Assembly: GCF_002007115.1 (NCBI RefSeq)
Contig: NZ_MVAD01000004.1
Coordinates: 1 to 64,000 of the forward strand
DNA length: 64,000 nucleotides
Direction: 5' to 3'
From: Massilia sp. KIM
GTDB taxonomy: Bacteria > Pseudomonadota > Gammaproteobacteria > Burkholderiales > Burkholderiaceae_D
In this document: one piece after another, positions 63,350-64,000 of the stretch
Position numbering within the stretch: the stretch's first letter is position 1
Layout of the letters: every line of letters starts with the position of its first letter
The notes under the pieces: generated by a model
The model's database searches: none
Seen by the model: only the letters and a program-made list of their open reading frames with translations
What the model was told of the DNA's origin: nothing
Position numbers and translations under genes: made by a program

Positions 63350-64000
63350 TCATCGCCCTCCTGCGCCGCCCTCCCCTCGGCGCAGGAAGGCTTCGCGGTG
63401 GCTGTTGGTCATGGCGTGGATCCAGGCCGGGTAGGCCGCCGGCAGCGCGCTGGCGGCGTCCAGTTCGGCCAGCACCTCCGGTTCCAGCGCCAGCTCCAGC
63501 GCCTTGAGGTTGTCCAGCAGCTGCTCCGGACGGCGCGCGCCGACGATGGCCGAGCTTACGCCCGGACGCGCCAGCAGCCAGGCCAGGGCCAGCTGGGCCG
63601 GGGCGGCGCCGATGCGCCCGGCCACCGCGCGCAAGGCGTCGGTGACCCGGTGGCCGTGCTCCCGCTCCACCGGCGGGAAGTCGATGTGCACCCGCCGCGC
63701 ATCCGGGTCGCTGCTGCCGCCGCGCCCGAACTTGCCCGACAGGAGGCCACCCGCGAGCGGACTCCAGGCCAGCACGCCCAGGCCGGCGTCCACCGCCTGC
63801 GGCAGGATCTCGCGCTCGATGTCGCGCACCGCCAGCGAATAGCAGTTCTGGACCGAGACGAAGGACGACCAGCCGTGCAGGGCCGAGAGGCCGAGCGCCT
63901 TCGCCACCTGCCAGCCGGCCAGGTTCGAGCAGCCGATGTAGCGGATCTTGCCGGCGCGGACCGCGTCGTCCAGGGCGCGCAGGGTTTCCTCCAGCGGCGT
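63350..64000 (-). CDS. Aldo/keto reductase, 5' part outside the window
   Basis: The C-terminal 216 codons of an NADPH-dependent aldo/keto reductase; the start lies beyond 64000. Visible family segments are LDDAVRAGKIRYIGCSNLAG, FVSVQNCYSLAVRDIEREIL, GVLAWSPLAGGLLSGKFGRG and LAWLLARPGVSSAIVGARRPEQL, the cofactor-binding end of the barrel. The catalytic Tyr/Lys part is not in the window. It ends just upstream of the dinB promoter, on the same strand. Confidence 0.93.
   Translation of the reverse strand, partial: TPLEETLRALDDAVRAGKIRYIGCSNLAGWQVAKALGLSALHGWSSFVSVQNCYSLAVRDIEREILPQAVDAGLGVLAWSPLAGGLLSGKFGRGGSSDPDARRVHIDFPPVEREHGHRVTDALRAVAGRIGAAPAQLALAWLLARPGVSSAIVGARRPEQLLDNLKALELALEPEVLAELDAASALPAAYPAWIHAMTNSHREAFLRRGEGGAGGR

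Overview
The window looks like chromosome of a high-GC, aerobic, polysaccharide-degrading betaproteobacterium, most likely Oxalobacteraceae (Massilia/Telluria-like). This is inferred from GC-rich codons throughout, a Burkholderiales-type porin, large TonB-dependent receptors beside sugar and polymer enzymes, a GTP-dependent PEP carboxykinase, and an SOS-controlled dinB. I saw no tRNA, rRNA, insertion sequence, prophage or CRISPR array.

Layout. (1) 0.2-8.7 kb: a LacI-family regulator divergent from a tightly packed beta-glucan/cellobiose operon (GH1 beta-glucosidase, glucokinase, MFS carrier, secreted GH9 enzyme fused to a UPF0303 domain, Gfo/Idh/MocA oxidoreductase). A general porin follows on the opposite strand. 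(2) 10.0-16.0 kb: a complete Mrp/Pha Na+(K+)/H+ antiporter operon, with A and B fused, then C, D, E, F and G. A PhoD-like phosphatase converges on it. (3) 18.0-28.6 kb: a gluconate/aldonate block. A glycolipid-binding-domain protein is divergent from gluconokinase, a TonB-dependent receptor, a GntP permease, a 1007-residue beta-helix plus gluconolactonase-like protein, an alpha/beta esterase and a ThuA protein. TAGCGCTA palindromes sit in the control region. (4) 28.8-31.9 kb: an orphan hybrid histidine kinase with several PAS domains. (5) 31.9-37.3 kb: a cobalamin riboswitch on the minus strand, followed by a signal-peptide-bearing, membrane-anchored CobN-like protein, a MotA/TolQ/ExbB protein and a DUF2149 protein. 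This is the same gene set as the HmuS/HmuU/HmuV haem-dechelatase module, but under B12 control. (6) 37.4-41.5 kb: an unclassified three-gene envelope operon (OmpA-type lipoprotein, five-TM coiled-coil protein, VWA-like exported protein) with visibly less GC-biased codons and an AT-rich upstream region.

(7) 42-46.5 kb: ssb, a hexapeptide acetyltransferase and uvrA. (8) 46.6-54.6 kb: a cyanophycin/peptide scavenging locus. An RpiR regulator, TonB-dependent receptor and secreted cyanophycinase run leftward. An AstE/aspartoacylase-family hydrolase and a YfcC-type carrier run rightward. (9) 54.7-64 kb: housekeeping genes (pckG, D-2-hydroxyacid dehydrogenase, a one-domain asparaginase, catalase, rdgC, SOS-regulated dinB) and a truncated aldo/keto reductase at the right edge. 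A dispersed inverted-repeat element occurs at about 46.5 and 54.4 kb, with a decayed arm at 58.0 kb.

The most notable candidates are the B12-riboswitch chelatase/proton-channel operon, the OmpA/coiled-coil/VWA operon, and the exported GH9-UPF0303 fusion.
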